Assembly (NCBI GenBank): GCA_951802425.1
Contig: OX637794.1
Coordinates: 4,712,001 to 4,776,000, forward strand
Source of the DNA: Clavaria fumosa
Taxonomy: Eukaryota > Basidiomycota > Agaricomycetes > Agaricales > Clavariaceae
Direction of reading: 5' to 3'
Length of the DNA stretch: 64,000 nucleotides
Below the pieces are notes generated by a model. That model saw nothing but the letters and a program-made list of their open reading frames with translations, did not search any database and was not told the origin of the DNA. Shown here one piece after another: positions 23,955 to 36,390 of the stretch. The stretch's first letter is position 1. Each line of letters begins with the position of its first letter. The position numbers and the translations under genes are program-made.

Positions 23955-24655
23955 TTATGGCAATGCCACACAAGCGCTACGCTCTTTATTCAAACTGAAG
24001 CTACTGAAGGCTCACGACCAAGGGTTCTGCAGATATGATGGTCCGCTTTGTTGTCAAGGAGGATTATATTTCCACGTCGGCGACTCAAATGCTCAGGACT
24101 CAGGATTTAAGTTGATGTCGTTTCCATTTTTGCTTTGGTGCTTGAGGAACGCGGCACACACGGAGCACAAGAAAGGCCGGGAATTACGGTCCTACTGTCG
24201 TCTTTAATTCACATTCACGTAAATGCCCTGAGTCCACCGTCGGCTCCTGCTGCAACGTCCATGTGCTACGATCTGCCCGGCCAAAACGGAGTCACGGTAA
24301 TTTGGAAAAATGTTGCCTTTGGGCGACCAAAGGCCGCCCTAGTTTCCCTCAATGTACGACGTTGTCCACAAGGGCTTCCCTGTTGCACCCTTGTTCTTGC
24401 TTCCCGACCGTCAATCATGTGTGTTACCCTTTTAGTCTGCAAGGCAATCGGCAAAAGGCTACCCTTAATTGTATGTATGTAAATGTGATCGTCTATTTGA
24501 GAAGAGACTTGTCCGCCGGGCCGCTCCGCGGCCCGCCTTCATGCCGTTACAACAAGTTAGTCCGGTCCATCGCGTCTCTATTTGGACGATCAGTCACTAT
24601 AAACCCATGACGGATAGCTGAGCTGGTTCTTCTTTACCTCCATTTCTTTTTTCCA
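23955..24655. other. Intergenic region without a supported gene
   Basis: About 700 bp. Several short open frames overlap in different phases, none with family resemblance or consistent splice signals. It probably holds the 3' end of PUS4 and the promoter of the aldolase gene. Confidence 0.4.
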
Positions 24656-25941
24656 ATGTCGCTAGACACTAGCAGGGTTGCCAACACCAACATGAACCGT
24701 CCGTACAAACCCCTCAGACGCCCCCTAAAACCAGGCGTCTTCGCCCCTGTTCCAACGTTTTTCCTTTCCGGCTCTGAGGACCTCGGTACGCGAGCTAGAC
24801 GCGATGCACTTCCTTGACCCCTTCTACTATCGAAGCTGATGTGGTTCGTCAGACCTCCCCTCTTTTGAGGCCCATGTACTTCGAATGGCTCGCGCGGGTG
24901 TCGGGATTGTCATCGCGGGCGGGATGGGCGAAGCTGTTCATCTGACTCACTCTGAGCGGACCGTGCTCATAAAAGCTGCAAGGCGAACTTTGGACGGCGC
25001 TGGTCACTTCCATGTACCGATCATCGCTGGAACTGGAGCAGGGAGCACTAGAGAGACGGTGGAGTTGTGTTTTGAAGCCGCTCGCGCCGGCGCAGATTTT
25101 TGCATCGTTATAGCTAGTGGATATTTCGCAGGGGTCTGGGGGCCCGATAGATCTGCGCTCAAAGCATTCTATGCGGAGGTGGCCGAGAGGAGCCCTATTC
25201 CGGTGATCCTGTACAACCGTAAGTCGCGTCGCAGACTCAAAAAGGAGCCTCGAATCCGCTTACAGTTAGCACGCGTAGATCCAGCAAGCAGCGGCATAGA
25301 CCTTGACTCTGATATGATCGTCAGTCTGGCGACAGAATGTCCCAATTTGTGCGGAGTCAAGTTAACGTGGGCGCCTACTTATCTGTCCTCGACTTTGTGC
25401 TGATACGATGTCAGCTGCGGTAATGTGGGAAAGCTGCTTCGAATTGCAGACATCGTGTCCGAACCTTCCTTCTCTTCTTCGTACCCTAGAAAAAATCCGT
25501 CGGCTCCGTTCCTTGTTCTGAGCGGTTACGCGGATATTCTCCTCCCATCAGTGCTAGCCAATGGTCACGGTGCCATTACAGGGTTAGCAAACGTCGCTCC
25601 CGTAAGCAGTTTGTCCGACTTCGTCTGCCGCAGGTGAATTGATAAGCATAACCGCTTAAAATAAGTATGCGGTCAAAGAGATGTTCAAGCTCGCCGAAGC
25701 GTCCAGAAAGGACCTCTCTTTCTTGCCGGAGGCACAGCGGTTGCAAGCTGTCCTCGCTAGGGCTGACAGCACGATCGCGAAAACATCTGTTGGGGGAACC
25801 AAATTCCTCCTCAGAAAGTTCTACGGCTACGGAGGCGCTCCGAGAAAGCCTCTTCGCCCTCTCAGCGCTTCCGAAGCAGAAACGCTGTGGAATAATCCAG
25901 ATACGATTGCTCTGATGAGATTAGAGCGAGAGACGATATAA
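24656..25941 (+). CDS. Dihydrodipicolinate synthase-family aldolase
   Basis: Class I aldolase of the DapA/N-acetylneuraminate lyase superfamily. The start at 24656 gives MSLDTSRVANTNMNRPYKPL, then GVFAPVPTFFL. After an intron come GVGIVIAGGMGEAVHLTHSE, RTVLIKAARRTL, PIIAGTGAGSTRETVE and PIPVILYN with the conserved Tyr. Later exons carry CGVKLT with the Schiff-base Lys, then VLSGYADILLPSVLANGHGA. In fungi such enzymes include HOGA1-like 4-hydroxy-2-oxoglutarate aldolases and the GaaC/Lga1 aldolase of galacturonate catabolism. Lysine biosynthesis by DapA is not expected, because fungi use the alpha-aminoadipate route. The exact substrate cannot be read from the sequence. Confidence 0.85.
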
Positions 25942-26104
25942 ACTTTAAACACTACCGCTCAGATATTAGGTGGGTTTGGTCACAACGATTTTGGTATATT
26001 ATTTTCTTGGCTTGTACGAGTCGCAACAATACTATTCATCATTGGCCTATGCCTAGAGAGAAAATAACACGCATGAAAACTGAAAGTACACTGAGATAAG
26101 CACA

Positions 26105-26765
26105 TCACCGCATATGCTCGCAATATTTCTTCAGCTCTTCCGTTGAGGCCCGGAAGCCTTCATTCAATGCGGATTGGTATAGGAAGGAAATGAGGTACGC
26201 GAGGATACCGCTGAATACCTCCCTCGATTCATATCTTGTTTTCCCATCCACTTCGCTGAGAACCTGCCATCTCCTGGCTCGACTCACAGACGGGAAGTTG
26301 GGTGTCAAAAGACTATCCCAGGACACGCGGTGGCCCTCGTGATCCAGCGTCGTGATAAGCACTGACGCAGATTGCGGACGCCGCACGTTGGCGTCGTCGA
26401 ACGTAGGTGGGAGATGCACGGGATGCATATAAATGCACCTGCCCACAGCAGGGGTCTGGTCCCCAAGCGCGTGTCTGGTGTTGGGGTCGACGATTTTCAA
26501 GTCACGACTTGAAGCTGATGTCAATATCGTTATCCAAGCGTCTTTCGAGACAGAGACGTACACAAAAGGATTCCTGAACAAGAAGAATAGGTTGGACGAC
26601 TTAGTCGACATCTCGACGACGCGCGCTTGACGCTTACCATTTGTTGTAGGATGGGAAATCGAAGATTGCATTCCAAACAGTCTCGATGGGTGCGTCGATG
26701 AGAACGTCAACAGAGACGGAAAACACCCCAGGCGGTACTTCAGGCAGACTTGACGGTGGGCTCAT
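26105..26765 (-). CDS. SRPBCC (START-like/polyketide cyclase) domain protein
   Basis: Two exons. The first, from ATG at 26765, gives a N-terminus containing VFSVSVDVLIDAPIETVWNA and IFDFPSYNKW, the classic first strand and helix of the helix-grip fold. A GTAAGC...TTCAG intron joins it to NPFVYVSVSKDAWITI. The second exon ends with a long C-terminal helix (SFLYQSALNEGFRASTEELK). About 190 residues. SRPBCC proteins bind hydrophobic ligands; no catalytic role can be assigned. No signal peptide is seen. Confidence 0.7.
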
Positions 26766-27676
26766 CTTTGTGAGTTCGCTGGGTTGGGTGCGAAGACAGC
26801 CCGGTTTCGGTCTCGACGGTCCGCCATCAGATTCACATGTCGGCTGACGGGTTGTCAGCCGTCAAAGAATATAAGTCTCCACGCTGCCAGTGATAGCCAG
26901 GTTGTTCGGCACACGAAGCTCGTCACCATGGTGTACAGATTTGAATGCAGGCAACATCAACATCGTGTGGTGACTTGGCTTATGTGACTTCAGTTCCAAA
27001 ATTGAACATTCTGCCGAGGCTCATCAAATGGCATTCATATCAAGTACTTCGCGCAATCTGGACCCTGGCATCGTATTATTTTTCTGCTTCACATCCATCC
27101 GATGAGCCGCGGACAGGCTGACTCGCTGGCGCACATCTGACCTACGGCATTTGATGGAGGAATACCAGCATGTCCCCCTCCGCTTGCGTGTTACTGTACA
27201 GTCTCACTCACGTTGTGTTGGCGAGTTGAGCTGGGCGAGCTCAAATCTGCTGGGTGGAGGCGAGGCGAGGGTCGACTCAGAGTATTACAGTAGAGTTTAG
27301 TAAATTTTTGTTCTGGACTTCGCAACTTGCAGGGAGTGAAATGTAGTAGCACAATGAATGGTTCAACACAAGCGGTGTTCGCGGTTGCGATCGCCGTGGG
27401 TGCCTTGACCCTATTCAGGGCAATGCTACTGGGCGACAACTGCTATCGCTGGCAACAGCGAGCTCGTGGTTAACAACGCGACACCTTCGCTATTGGCGAT
27501 CCGCGCGTTTTCATTGACGGCCACCATGTCGCCTGGCTCTCTATTCACGTTAAAGAGGTTTCGCATGAAGGCACTCCTGAAAGTGAAGGGTAACAGTGGC
27601 TTGTATGCAAACTACATCCTTCCCGGGTTAGTTGTATCAACTCGTCGCTGCTTTCATCCTTCATCACGCCTGTGGG
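26766..27676. promoter_or_regulatory. Intergenic region upstream of NNT
   Basis: About 900 bp. A 39-codon frame from the ATG at 27358 has one hydrophobic segment (VFAVAIAVGALTLF), and an open frame near 27430-27620 follows, but no splice set links them to a protein I recognise. It probably contains divergent promoters and the NNT 5' leader. Confidence 0.35.
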
Positions 27677-30600
27677 ATGCCGCCCAAGTCTCGTCTACTC
27701 ACAACGTTAATTCTGGTGCGTGCCGCTCTGCGAAGGCTTCGGCTTTCTCATATTTGCAAATCGACAGCCACACCCTACTCATCGCTGTCCGTTGGTGTCC
27801 CTCGAGAGATCTTTCCGAATGAAAGGCGTGTGGCTCTGACGCCTCAAAATGCTGCGCTTCTGCGAAAGAAGGGCTTCACTAAGGTTCTCGTGGAGCGTAG
27901 CGCCGGCGCTCAGGCGCAGTTCGCAGATGAGGCGTATGCTGCAGCAGGAGCAACGATGGTGACCCGAGACGAGCTGTTCAAGAATACAGACATCATGTTG
28001 AAAGTGCGGTCGCCGATCCGCGGAGATGAAACGGAGCTACTTAAGGAGGGTAGCACCCTCATATCATTCTTATACCCCGCCCAAAACAAACCCGTCGTCG
28101 ATGCATTGGCTTCAAGGAGAATCAACGCTTTCGCGATGGATATGATACCCCGTATCTCCCGAGCTCAAGTGTTCGACGCATTGAGGTCTATTTTAAACTA
28201 CCGCTCTTGCCTGTTTAAGATAAACTTAATCACTCTTTTTGCAGCTCCATGGCGAACATCTCTGGGTATAAGGCAGTACTAGAGGCCTCAAATCACTTTG
28301 GTCGATTTTTGACTGGTCAGGTTACAGCGGCAGGGTACGTCCTCACTCTGCTTTTGAGCATTCGATGCCAGTAAATTTCTTTTACAGGAAGGTACGCCGC
28401 CGTGCCACACGCATCCGCGAAGAAGGAGCCTGAATCGCATTTTTGTCAGATTCCACCAGGCAAAGTGCTGGTCATTGGTGCTGGTGTGGCAGGACTCAGC
28501 GCAATTGCCACGGTATGTCGTTCTCCGTTGCTGTAGACAAATATACCGACCTTTTTTTAAAGGCTAGGCGAATGGGTGCCATCGTCCGGGGTTTCGACAC
28601 TCGCTCAGCAGCCCGCGAACAGGTGCAATCTCTCGGTGCTGAGTTTTTGGAAGTGTCCATCAAAGAGGAGGGCGGTGCGGCTGGCGGTTACGCCAAACTC
28701 ATGTCGGTTTTCTTTCTGCGGGACTCGTTGTATTTGGCTTGAATCGTACTCTTCCAGGTCCAAGGAATTTATCGAAGCCGAGATGGCTCTTTTCATGGAA
28801 CAGGCCAAGGTGCGCCAACCTCTTTTCCTCCCGAGGCGTCTCTCATACTTCATAGGATGTTGATATCATCATCACAACGGTCTGCGTGTTTATTCCATCC
28901 CTTCGACGAGTTGCCAACTTTCGTGATTTGGTTTAGGCTCTCATCCCAGGAAAACCTGCGCCAAAGCTGATAACATACGAAGTACGTTTCTGTTGAGTTC
29001 CTCCCGTGGTTTTTAAGCCCATTGCTACTCAGATGGTTGCTGCGATGAAACAAGGTTCCGTCATTGTAGATCTCGCTGCAGAAGCCGGGGGGAATTGCGA
29101 GGCAACAAAACCGGGTGAAATACATGTATACAAAGGGACAACAGTCATAGGTAACGCTGCTTGAGAGCCTCACGCTACAGATGTTGACCACCACCAGGCT
29201 ATGCCGATCTTCCTTCACGCCTTCCTACTCAGTCGTCTGCGTTGTACTCAAATAACATCACCAAATTCCTTTTGTCAATGGGCGGCGATGGGAAGTTTGC
29301 GATTGACCTTGAAGACGAAGTGATCCGTGGTTCCATCGTGGTGCACAAAGGGGTTGTGCTTCCTCCCGTTCCTCGTTCTATGCCTCCTCCAGCACCAGTT
29401 CCACCAACCTCTGCGAAAATTGAAGAGGAAAAAGAAAGTCAGGCCATCACACCATGGCAAAAGGCAACAAGACAGGTTGCCCTTGCGACGGCTAGTATGG
29501 GAACCGCTGTTGGCCTTGGAAAATTGACTAGCGCCACGTTCATGAGCCAGTTCTTCACATTCGGGTTGGCTGGTCTCGTCGGCTACCGAGTCGTCTGGAA
29601 CGTTGCGCCGGCGTTGCATTCCCCACTCATGAGCGTGACCAACGCCATATCAGGCAAGTCGGTCTATCTATATGTACTTGCCTCTTTCAACATTCGAACT
29701 TAGGGATGGTCGGCATCGGCGGATTGTTCGTAATGGGTGGAGGTTATTTCCCAGGCACAATTCCGCAGGCCCTTGGCGCATTATCCGTGCTTTTAGCCAG
29801 CGTCAACGTCGCGGGTGGCTTTGTCATAACGAAGCGTATGTTGGACATGTTCAAGCGTGAGCGCATTGTTTTATAGGCGGGATTGTGTACTGATGTACTG
29901 CGTATCTCAGGAAAGACAGATCCTCCAGAGTATTCCTGGCTTTACGGAATCCCTGCGGTAGCCTTCACTGGCGGCTTCTTGGCTGCCGCTAGTACAGGCA
30001 TGGCGGGCCTGGTTCAAGCAGGATATTTGACGAGCAGTATACTTTGCATTAGTGAGAACGATCATAAGTCGTCCACGGTGTGTTTGTTGACACGCTCTTG
30101 CGTTTCAGCTTCCCTCTCAGGGCTCGGTTCCCAAGCTACAGCAAGACAAGGCAACATCCTTGGAATGCTTGGCGTTGGGTCTGGGATATTAGCTTCATTG
30201 GCAGCTGTCGGGTTCCCGCCAGAAGTGCTCATCCAGTTCGCTGGTTTGGCTGCTGTCGGGGGCAGCATTGGAACGCTCATTGGCAGACGTATTACTGCCA
30301 CCGAGCTTCCCCAGATGGTCGCAGCATTACACTCCGTCGTCGGTCTCGCAGCCGTCTTCACGAGCATAGCCAGCGTATTGACCGATCTCTCGCATATTAC
30401 AACCCTTCACCTTGTCACGGCCTATCTCGGTGTTCTAATTGGTAGGGGTCTTCTTACCTCTGTGAATGTACGCGCTCACATTTGTGCAAATTGTAGGTGG
30501 TATCACGTTCACTGGTTCCATTATCGCTTTCTTGAAGCTTGCTGGACGCATGGCTTCGAAACCACTTATGCTGCCTAAACGGCACTTGATCAATTCTTCC

Positions 30601-31898
30601 TTGCTCGGTGCAAATGCACTCACCATGGCCGGCTTCCTGTCCATGGCTCCGGCCACACCGCTTATCGCAGCGGCATACTTGGGCGCCAACACCGTGCTTA
30701 GTTTCATCAAGGGATTCACAACCACTGCCGCTATTGGCGGTGCGGACATGCGTGCGTTGCCTTTGCTTGCCTTGATTAGCCACTTGGGTCTGAGAAATCT
30801 TCAGCCGTGGTGATAACTGTCCTAAATGCGTACTCTGGGTTCGCGCTAGTCGCAGAAGGTAAGGCATGGTTTGCCCCGCCCCTGCTCGAATTGTCTGACT
30901 TTCTTGAACAAGGATTTATGCTCGACAACTCCTTACTAACAACTGTCGGCGCTCTTATTGGTGTCAGTGGCTCTATTCTGTCTTACATCATGGTACGTAT
31001 TGGCCTGGTATCCCCACATTCTTGACTCAATGCAGTTGACGTAGTGCGTTGCTATGAACCGTTCCTTAACCAATGTTCTCTTCGGAGGCATTGGGTCTCC
31101 TGCCTCCCAGGATACCTACAAAATTGAGGGCTCGATTACAAAGGCTACTGTGGACGATGCGGTAGAAGCGCTATTAAATGCCGACAGTGTCATTCTCGTA
31201 CGTTTCCATAATACCCATGGGGCACAACGCCTAGTGATATTTCGTGCTCTTCCCAGGTGGTTGGTTACGGTATGGCTGTTGCAAAGGCTCAGTATGCCAT
31301 TTCCGAGATATGTGCTATGCTCAGAGCCAAAGGTGTGAATGTCCGATTCGCGATTCACCCTGTCGCCGGCCGCATGCCCGGCCAGTGTAATGTTCTCCTG
31401 GCAGAAGCATCCGTGCCTTATGATAGTGGGTGTCACGTCCTCTCACTTCTCACGGCTCTTCTCACGTCAATGGGGACATTTAAGTTGTGTTGGAGATGGA
31501 CGAGATCAACGATGATTTCAAGGACACTGATGTCACTCTTGTTATTGGCGCGAATGATACTGTCAACCCGATTGCCCTCGAGCCAGGGTCATCGATAGCC
31601 GGTATGCCAGTGCTGCAGGCTTGGAAGAGCAAACAAGTTATCGTTATGAAGAGAGGAATGTCAAGTGGCTATGCCGACGTACCAAATCCCATGTAAGTCG
31701 GGACAGCCATTTCGTTGTGATAGCGCGTGGTGAGTAAAGGCTTTTTTTTCTAGGTTCTACATGCCGAACGCCAAGATGCTCTTCGGAGACGCTAAAGAAA
31801 CTTGTGATGGTAGCGTCTCGAAATGTTTCCCGATACGCACAACCTCTAACGAGTTATTTTGTCTAGCTATCAAGCGAGGTCTGGAAGCCAGAGGCTGA
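27677..31898 (+). CDS. NNT: Proton-translocating NAD(P) transhydrogenase
   Basis: Inner mitochondrial membrane enzyme that reduces NADP+ with NADH using the proton gradient. The start at 27677 gives a basic, Ser/Leu-rich presequence ([20 protein letters not shown]) before [19 protein letters not shown]. Domain I follows with [17 protein letters not shown], the NAD-binding [31 protein letters not shown] and [12 protein letters not shown]. Domain II (29500-31030) has about a dozen hydrophobic helices, such as [20 protein letters not shown] and [20 protein letters not shown]. Domain III contains [37 protein letters not shown] and the NADP-binding [10 protein letters not shown]. It ends IKRGLEARG at 31896-31898. 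The order dI-dII-dIII in a single chain is as in animals. Over a dozen short introns interrupt it, and no defects were seen. Confidence 0.92.
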
Positions 31899-32186
31899 AA
31901 ATGTTGCATTTGCGAGACTGAAAATCACAGATTGGATCTGAGCTGCCAGGTGTAGAATTCGGCTTTCTGGTCACAGTGGTCCTCAGGCAACATTTCGTAT
32001 AGATGGTATACTTCATAAGTCTTTGGTATGCAAGAGGAGCGGGCGAAAATTATCGCCGTATGAAATCTAGAGGAAATATATAAGGACATAGATCCATCAA
32101 GAATTATTTCTTTGGAACCAATAAGAAAAAGGAAGACAGCTCTTGTCCATGGTGCTACAGGTGTGCTCTTCAAGTCGACTACGCTC

Positions 32187-33712
32187 TCATGGACGGGAAG
32201 AATTGAGCTCGAATGGGAAATTTATGTCTATTGAAGGCGTGACGGATTTCAGGGAGGAGGAGGAAATGGTCCGAGATACCGCGATGCCGGCGAATCCTTG
32301 TGTGGGCGAGCGAAGGGGAACGACAATGGGTTCCCTTGTCTTCTCGTTTAGACGTTCCAAGCACTCTGCGAGGCTCACCCCGCCGTTTTTTCCAGCGCCG
32401 CCGTTGGGCACGACCCGCGAACAGCGAGAGGGCTGATTGTAGAGCCACGTCGCGACGAGGACAACGGAGGAGCCGAGGACAAACGTAAAAGAAAGAGGTA
32501 GGTCGAATAGCGCGACGGACGCGAGGAACGAGATGACAATGCTCAGGCTTGTCGCGAATCCCTTGAGGATGTTGTCCGAATACTTGATAACCAAGGCTGT
32601 GAGCAGCCCGCCGAGGGTCTGGATTAGGACCGTCGCCCAGGCCCAGACGCCAAAGTCTTGGAACACCTCCCATCCCACGCGCCAGCCGTCCCGTCCGGGG
32701 CCGCGAGAGAAGACCAAGGTGGCCAGCGCGGGCAGGAGTGAAAACAGGGAAAGCTGGACGTTGCGGACCCAGAGATCGGCTTGTGTATTCTTCAGCACCA
32801 TCTCGAAATAGACCCCTGCCAAGCCAGAGGTAAAGCAGGCAGCCGTAACGGCCGCAAGTCCTTTCAGAGGGTTCATGTTGGCGGCAGCTGGTCTCGTTAC
32901 ATGACCGTTTCCATTTTGGATCTGTACTATGCCGACACCGACGGCAAGGGAGAACAATGCAAGCCATTGAACTAGGCTGAGTCGTTTTCGGAGCAGCAAG
33001 ACGGAGAATGCAGCGGTGGTGAGGATTTTCATTTGATAGCTAACCTGAAATGTCGCAGCTTCTAAATTGGACGCCGCAATGTATTGCAGGTTGTTTTGGA
33101 TAACTGAAGGCCATAAATTGATCAGAGTCACAAATTTCCCTAACGACTGAAACGAACCATATAACAACGCAGGTATCGATAGCTTCCAGCAATCGGCGCT
33201 AAAAATCTCTGCCGCGAGCTTGCGAAGCCGGTATAAGATTACTCTTGAAGTCCGAATCGAGTCATCTCTAGGATTAGCGTACATAGGTAATGGAGCCATG
33301 AAGTTGTGCGGCGTAGGACTCTCGATGCGAATGAAGGCGACGGTGAAGGAGATGCTGCCTTTGATCATCTCATTAAGCAACACTGCTAGAGATGCCGAGT
33401 ACGTTCGTGAAGGTGACGTATACACGCGCGAATAATGCATTATGATCGTCAATAGGGAGTTTTGCACCGCTAGTGTCACTAAACTGTTGGGGTTTGGTGA
33501 ATTTGGTAAAGTGCCGATCAAGGGTGGAGTGGTCTCGTAAACATCCATCCAAGTCGACGACGACGAAAAACGACTGACGAGATGTATTTGAGCGGCACAC
33601 CCCACAGACACGGTAAAGGAGGCTCAACCGCGGGCGCATCGCCCTGACGGTCGTGTTCGTCTTTGGTGGGGAGCGGTTTGTAGAAAACGGCGTTCTCGGC
33701 ATGCTGAGGCAT
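32187..33712 (-). CDS. Nucleotide-sugar transporter (SLC35A/UDP-galactose type)
   Basis: Golgi antiporter of the drug/metabolite transporter superfamily. Exon 1 from ATG 33712 encodes MPQHAENAVFYKPLPTKDEH and ends at VPLKYIS. An intron of about 98 nt with acceptor CCCAACAG joins it to LVTLAVQNSLLTIIMHYSRV. The rest is one long exon with about ten hydrophobic segments and the family motifs VLLNEMIKGSISF, NNLQYIAASNLEAATFQVSY, QMKILTTAAFSVLLL, GLAGVYFEMVLK and VIKYSDNILKGFATSLSIV. The hydrophilic C-terminal tail is about 70 residues. UDP-galactose or UDP-GlcNAc is the likely substrate class; the sequence alone does not decide. Confidence 0.85.
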
Positions 33713-34019
33713 GAGGTATATGTAGAGAGGAACGACAAGGAGGTCAGAAACCAACTACTGGAATGCCTCGCGTAGTCGCTGGCTGAGATGGCGGGCTTTG
33801 AGATGGATGGCGGCAAGCTTGAGGGAAAATATCGCACCATGTAACTTTTTGATCTGCCAACACTCGGGCGGTGTCACCCGTTTATCCGGAAATAATTTTC
33901 TAAATGGGGCAATTTCGGTGAGCCGACCGGGCCGAGAAACGCCGAATGCAAAGTAGCCATGCAATGGCTCCGTAGTACATGGTCGAGAACTACGACACAG
34001 ATGCTAAATGTAGGAAAGA
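33713..34019. other. Short intergenic region
   Basis: About 300 bp between two - strand genes: promoter of the transporter and 3' end of the membrane protein gene. No other feature seen. Confidence 0.4.
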
Positions 34020-35885
34020 TCAATATCCAAAGGAAGTGACACGACTTTTCCTCTCGGCTTGGTATAACCCATATATGCTGTACGTCGGGCTTCTATAATC
34101 AGCGTAGCTTTCCGGGTTCGCATGCGCCAGCGCCATCTGGGCCAGCGATGGCATCGGCGGAGGAGACGGAACCCGAGGCGGTTTGTCATTCATCGACTTC
34201 TTCGAGTTTCCCCCCTTAGTAATTCCAGAGATAGAATAGATAGATGCAGAGGGAGTGATAGGCTCCGTCAGGTGACCTAGAGCGGGCACCGACTTAGACG
34301 TCACCCCATAGTCCATCAGCATCAGGGACCCCAATGCAGCGCTCGTGTCGGAGCTAGGACTCATTATCACTTTTACAGGTGTCGTGAATTTTCCAGGCGG
34401 CTTTCGCTTACTATGCCCAGCGTTCGTCTTGACCGACGGCCTTCGGCTCAATGATTCGTCAGGGTAGATCGTGGGGTTAGGTGAGCTCAAGCCCAAGGCA
34501 GAGGTCAGAGCTTGCGTTTCACGATGCCGTCTGAGCTCTGCATCAACGTCATTGTCAGCATCAGCTCCGTGGAGACCGGGAGAGATCGGAACGGAAGACA
34601 AGGGAATGTGCCTCGGATAACGCGGATAAGCCGCAGGTCCGTAGTACGACGATTTGACCCGGGTTCTGCCACCACTTGCCGCAGCCTTGATAGCAGGAAT
34701 AGAGCGTGACGCTGGAATCGGGGAACCCATTTCGTAGGCCAGGCCCTGCGAGCATCGCCAAGATTCAGTCTCTGGTGCCCCTAGACTCAGTCGGTCCCGC
34801 TGCTTGGCAGTTTTCGGCCGCTTTCCTTTGAATTCTGCGTAGTCCTCTGTAGTCATAGATGGAGAGCCAACCACTGCGATTCCGACGTTGACGGTAGAAT
34901 CAGGATAAAGTACTACGGAACTCGTGGACAAGCGAGAGACCGCGCGAGGCATCGCGTTTTGACTATGGCGGGCAGGACTTCTGTTTACAGACTTTGAAGA
35001 AGCGGCAGGTCTTTGGGGTCTTTGGGTATCTTTGGGCACAGAAACTGGGACTTGCCCGGGGTCGTTCTTGCGATGTGAGCTAGGATCGGACTGCACCAAG
35101 TTCTGAGGCGGTCTTGTCGACTCGGAAGTACGGACAGTTTCTGTCCTTTGCTCCTGATGCGGGGGCCATGCCACTGTGCTCTCTCGAGCGTCCGACGAAT
35201 ATCTCTCCTTCCCTCCAAAGAGAGGCGAATCATCGCAGGTAAATTGATTTTGAAATTCCTCCTTCAAGATGGGCAACGAAGGCGTCGGATGTGTCCGCTT
35301 CCTGGGCCGGGAGCAGACTCTGAAGACTATGAAGACGCCAATGAAAACAAACACAGAGCCGACCGCCAGAAGAGTTATTACAGCAGTAGAAATGGCATGA
35401 GAAGACATGCATTGTGTTTGTTGCCCCGCCGAGGTTGCAGAAGGACTTTCATAAGCAGTCACAGTGATAGTCATAATGGGGCGAAGGGAGACCGTCGCTG
35501 AGCCAGTCTCCAGCACAGAGAGAAGCGGCGGCAAAGGCGTAAAACTGGTATCAGCTGATTTTGTCGACGTCGCGAGGCTTGGTACCGTTGTTATGTCAGA
35601 GTCTGCAGTCGTCGAACGCAATGGTCGAGCTTGGGAGTCAGCTGTCGAAGCAGTTGCATCGTCGGTGCTCAATGACGACCTGACACTTGTCCTCAAAGGA
35701 AGGTCAGTCTCCAGTCTGTTCACAAAGTTCTTGAACTTGAAGCGAGGCATGAGCTTAGGCTTGCCAGCCTTCCGTAACAGTTCTCGTGCAACCTGACCCA
35801 GATGTTGCGGATCTGACCGCTGAAAATGCCGCTCTTTGCCAAAGTGGTGAAGAGAGCGGATATCTTTTGTAGGGTTGAGATGCAT
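34020..35885 (-). CDS. Intronless single-pass membrane protein, Ser/Thr-rich
   Basis: One uninterrupted frame of 621 residues from ATG 35885 (MHLNPTKDIRSLHHFGKERH). The frame stays open upstream to 36011, but only through a GTG. Residues 1-60 are basic; about 65-160 are Ser/Thr-rich and likely O-glycosylated. A single membrane segment at about 164-189 (AISTAVITLLAVGSVFVFIG) is followed by a stop-transfer CSRPRKR. The remaining ~430 residues are cytoplasmic, disordered and rich in Ser, Pro, Lys and Arg. This architecture is common among agaricomycete orphan membrane proteins with possible cell-wall or surface sensing roles. A typical signal peptide is lacking, so topology is uncertain. No family recognised. 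Confidence 0.65.
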   Translation of the reverse strand: MHLNPTKDIRSLHHFGKERHFQRSDPQHLGQVARELLRKAGKPKLMPRFKFKNFVNRLETDLPLRTSVRSSLSTDDATASTADSQARPLRSTTADSDITTVPSLATSTKSADTSFTPLPPLLSVLETGSATVSLRPIMTITVTAYESPSATSAGQQTQCMSSHAISTAVITLLAVGSVFVFIGVFIVFRVCSRPRKRTHPTPSLPILKEEFQNQFTCDDSPLFGGKERYSSDARESTVAWPPHQEQRTETVRTSESTRPPQNLVQSDPSSHRKNDPGQVPVSVPKDTQRPQRPAASSKSVNRSPARHSQNAMPRAVSRLSTSSVVLYPDSTVNVGIAVVGSPSMTTEDYAEFKGKRPKTAKQRDRLSLGAPETESWRCSQGLAYEMGSPIPASRSIPAIKAAASGGRTRVKSSYYGPAAYPRYPRHIPLSSVPISPGLHGADADNDVDAELRRHRETQALTSALGLSSPNPTIYPDESLSRRPSVKTNAGHSKRKPPGKFTTPVKVIMSPSSDTSAALGSLMLMDYGVTSKSVPALGHLTEPITPSASIYSISGITKGGNSKKSMNDKPPRVPSPPPMPSLAQMALAHANPESYADYRSPTYSIYGLYQAERKSRVTSFGY

Positions 35886-36390
35886 AGCAAGAAAAAAACT
35901 GCGACCTGCGCGAGCTCGACAAGAAAAACGGCCGCAATTTTGTGGCTGCGAAGCGGGATGATGAAAGTGAAATGAAAAATCAAAATCGAACTTTGGCGAG
36001 CGTTTAATCACGTGCGCATTTCTTATGAGTGTCTAACTAAAAAAGGCAGGACAATAAATCTCCAGAGCCACCTTCGCCTCTTTCATCCGCACCTCCGCGA
36101 CGCGCTCAAAGCCCTCGGCGTTTAGCTGCATAAATTCCTCTTGGACTCTCTTGTTTGAACCGAGAACTCTTCAGAAAAACTATTCATTGCCCTGTTCTTC
36201 ATACCAAATCCCCCGCGTTTTGTTACCCCGATTGTCGGCGTCCTTCTCGAATGCTTGTGCTCTGAGCGGGAAAACTACGTGCATTGAAGGCTCAAGCCGA
36301 TCATGGACACGAAAGACGATTGGAGGCGAGTTCTTGTTCTTTGACGCGCTTCGTACGTGTCAGATCTGACCTGCTTTTTACAGCTATGTA

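Noticed and set aside
27358..27477. 39-codon frame with a hydrophobic segment upstream of NNT
   Set aside because: Too short, no splice partner with a recognisable continuation, and probably part of the NNT 5' leader.
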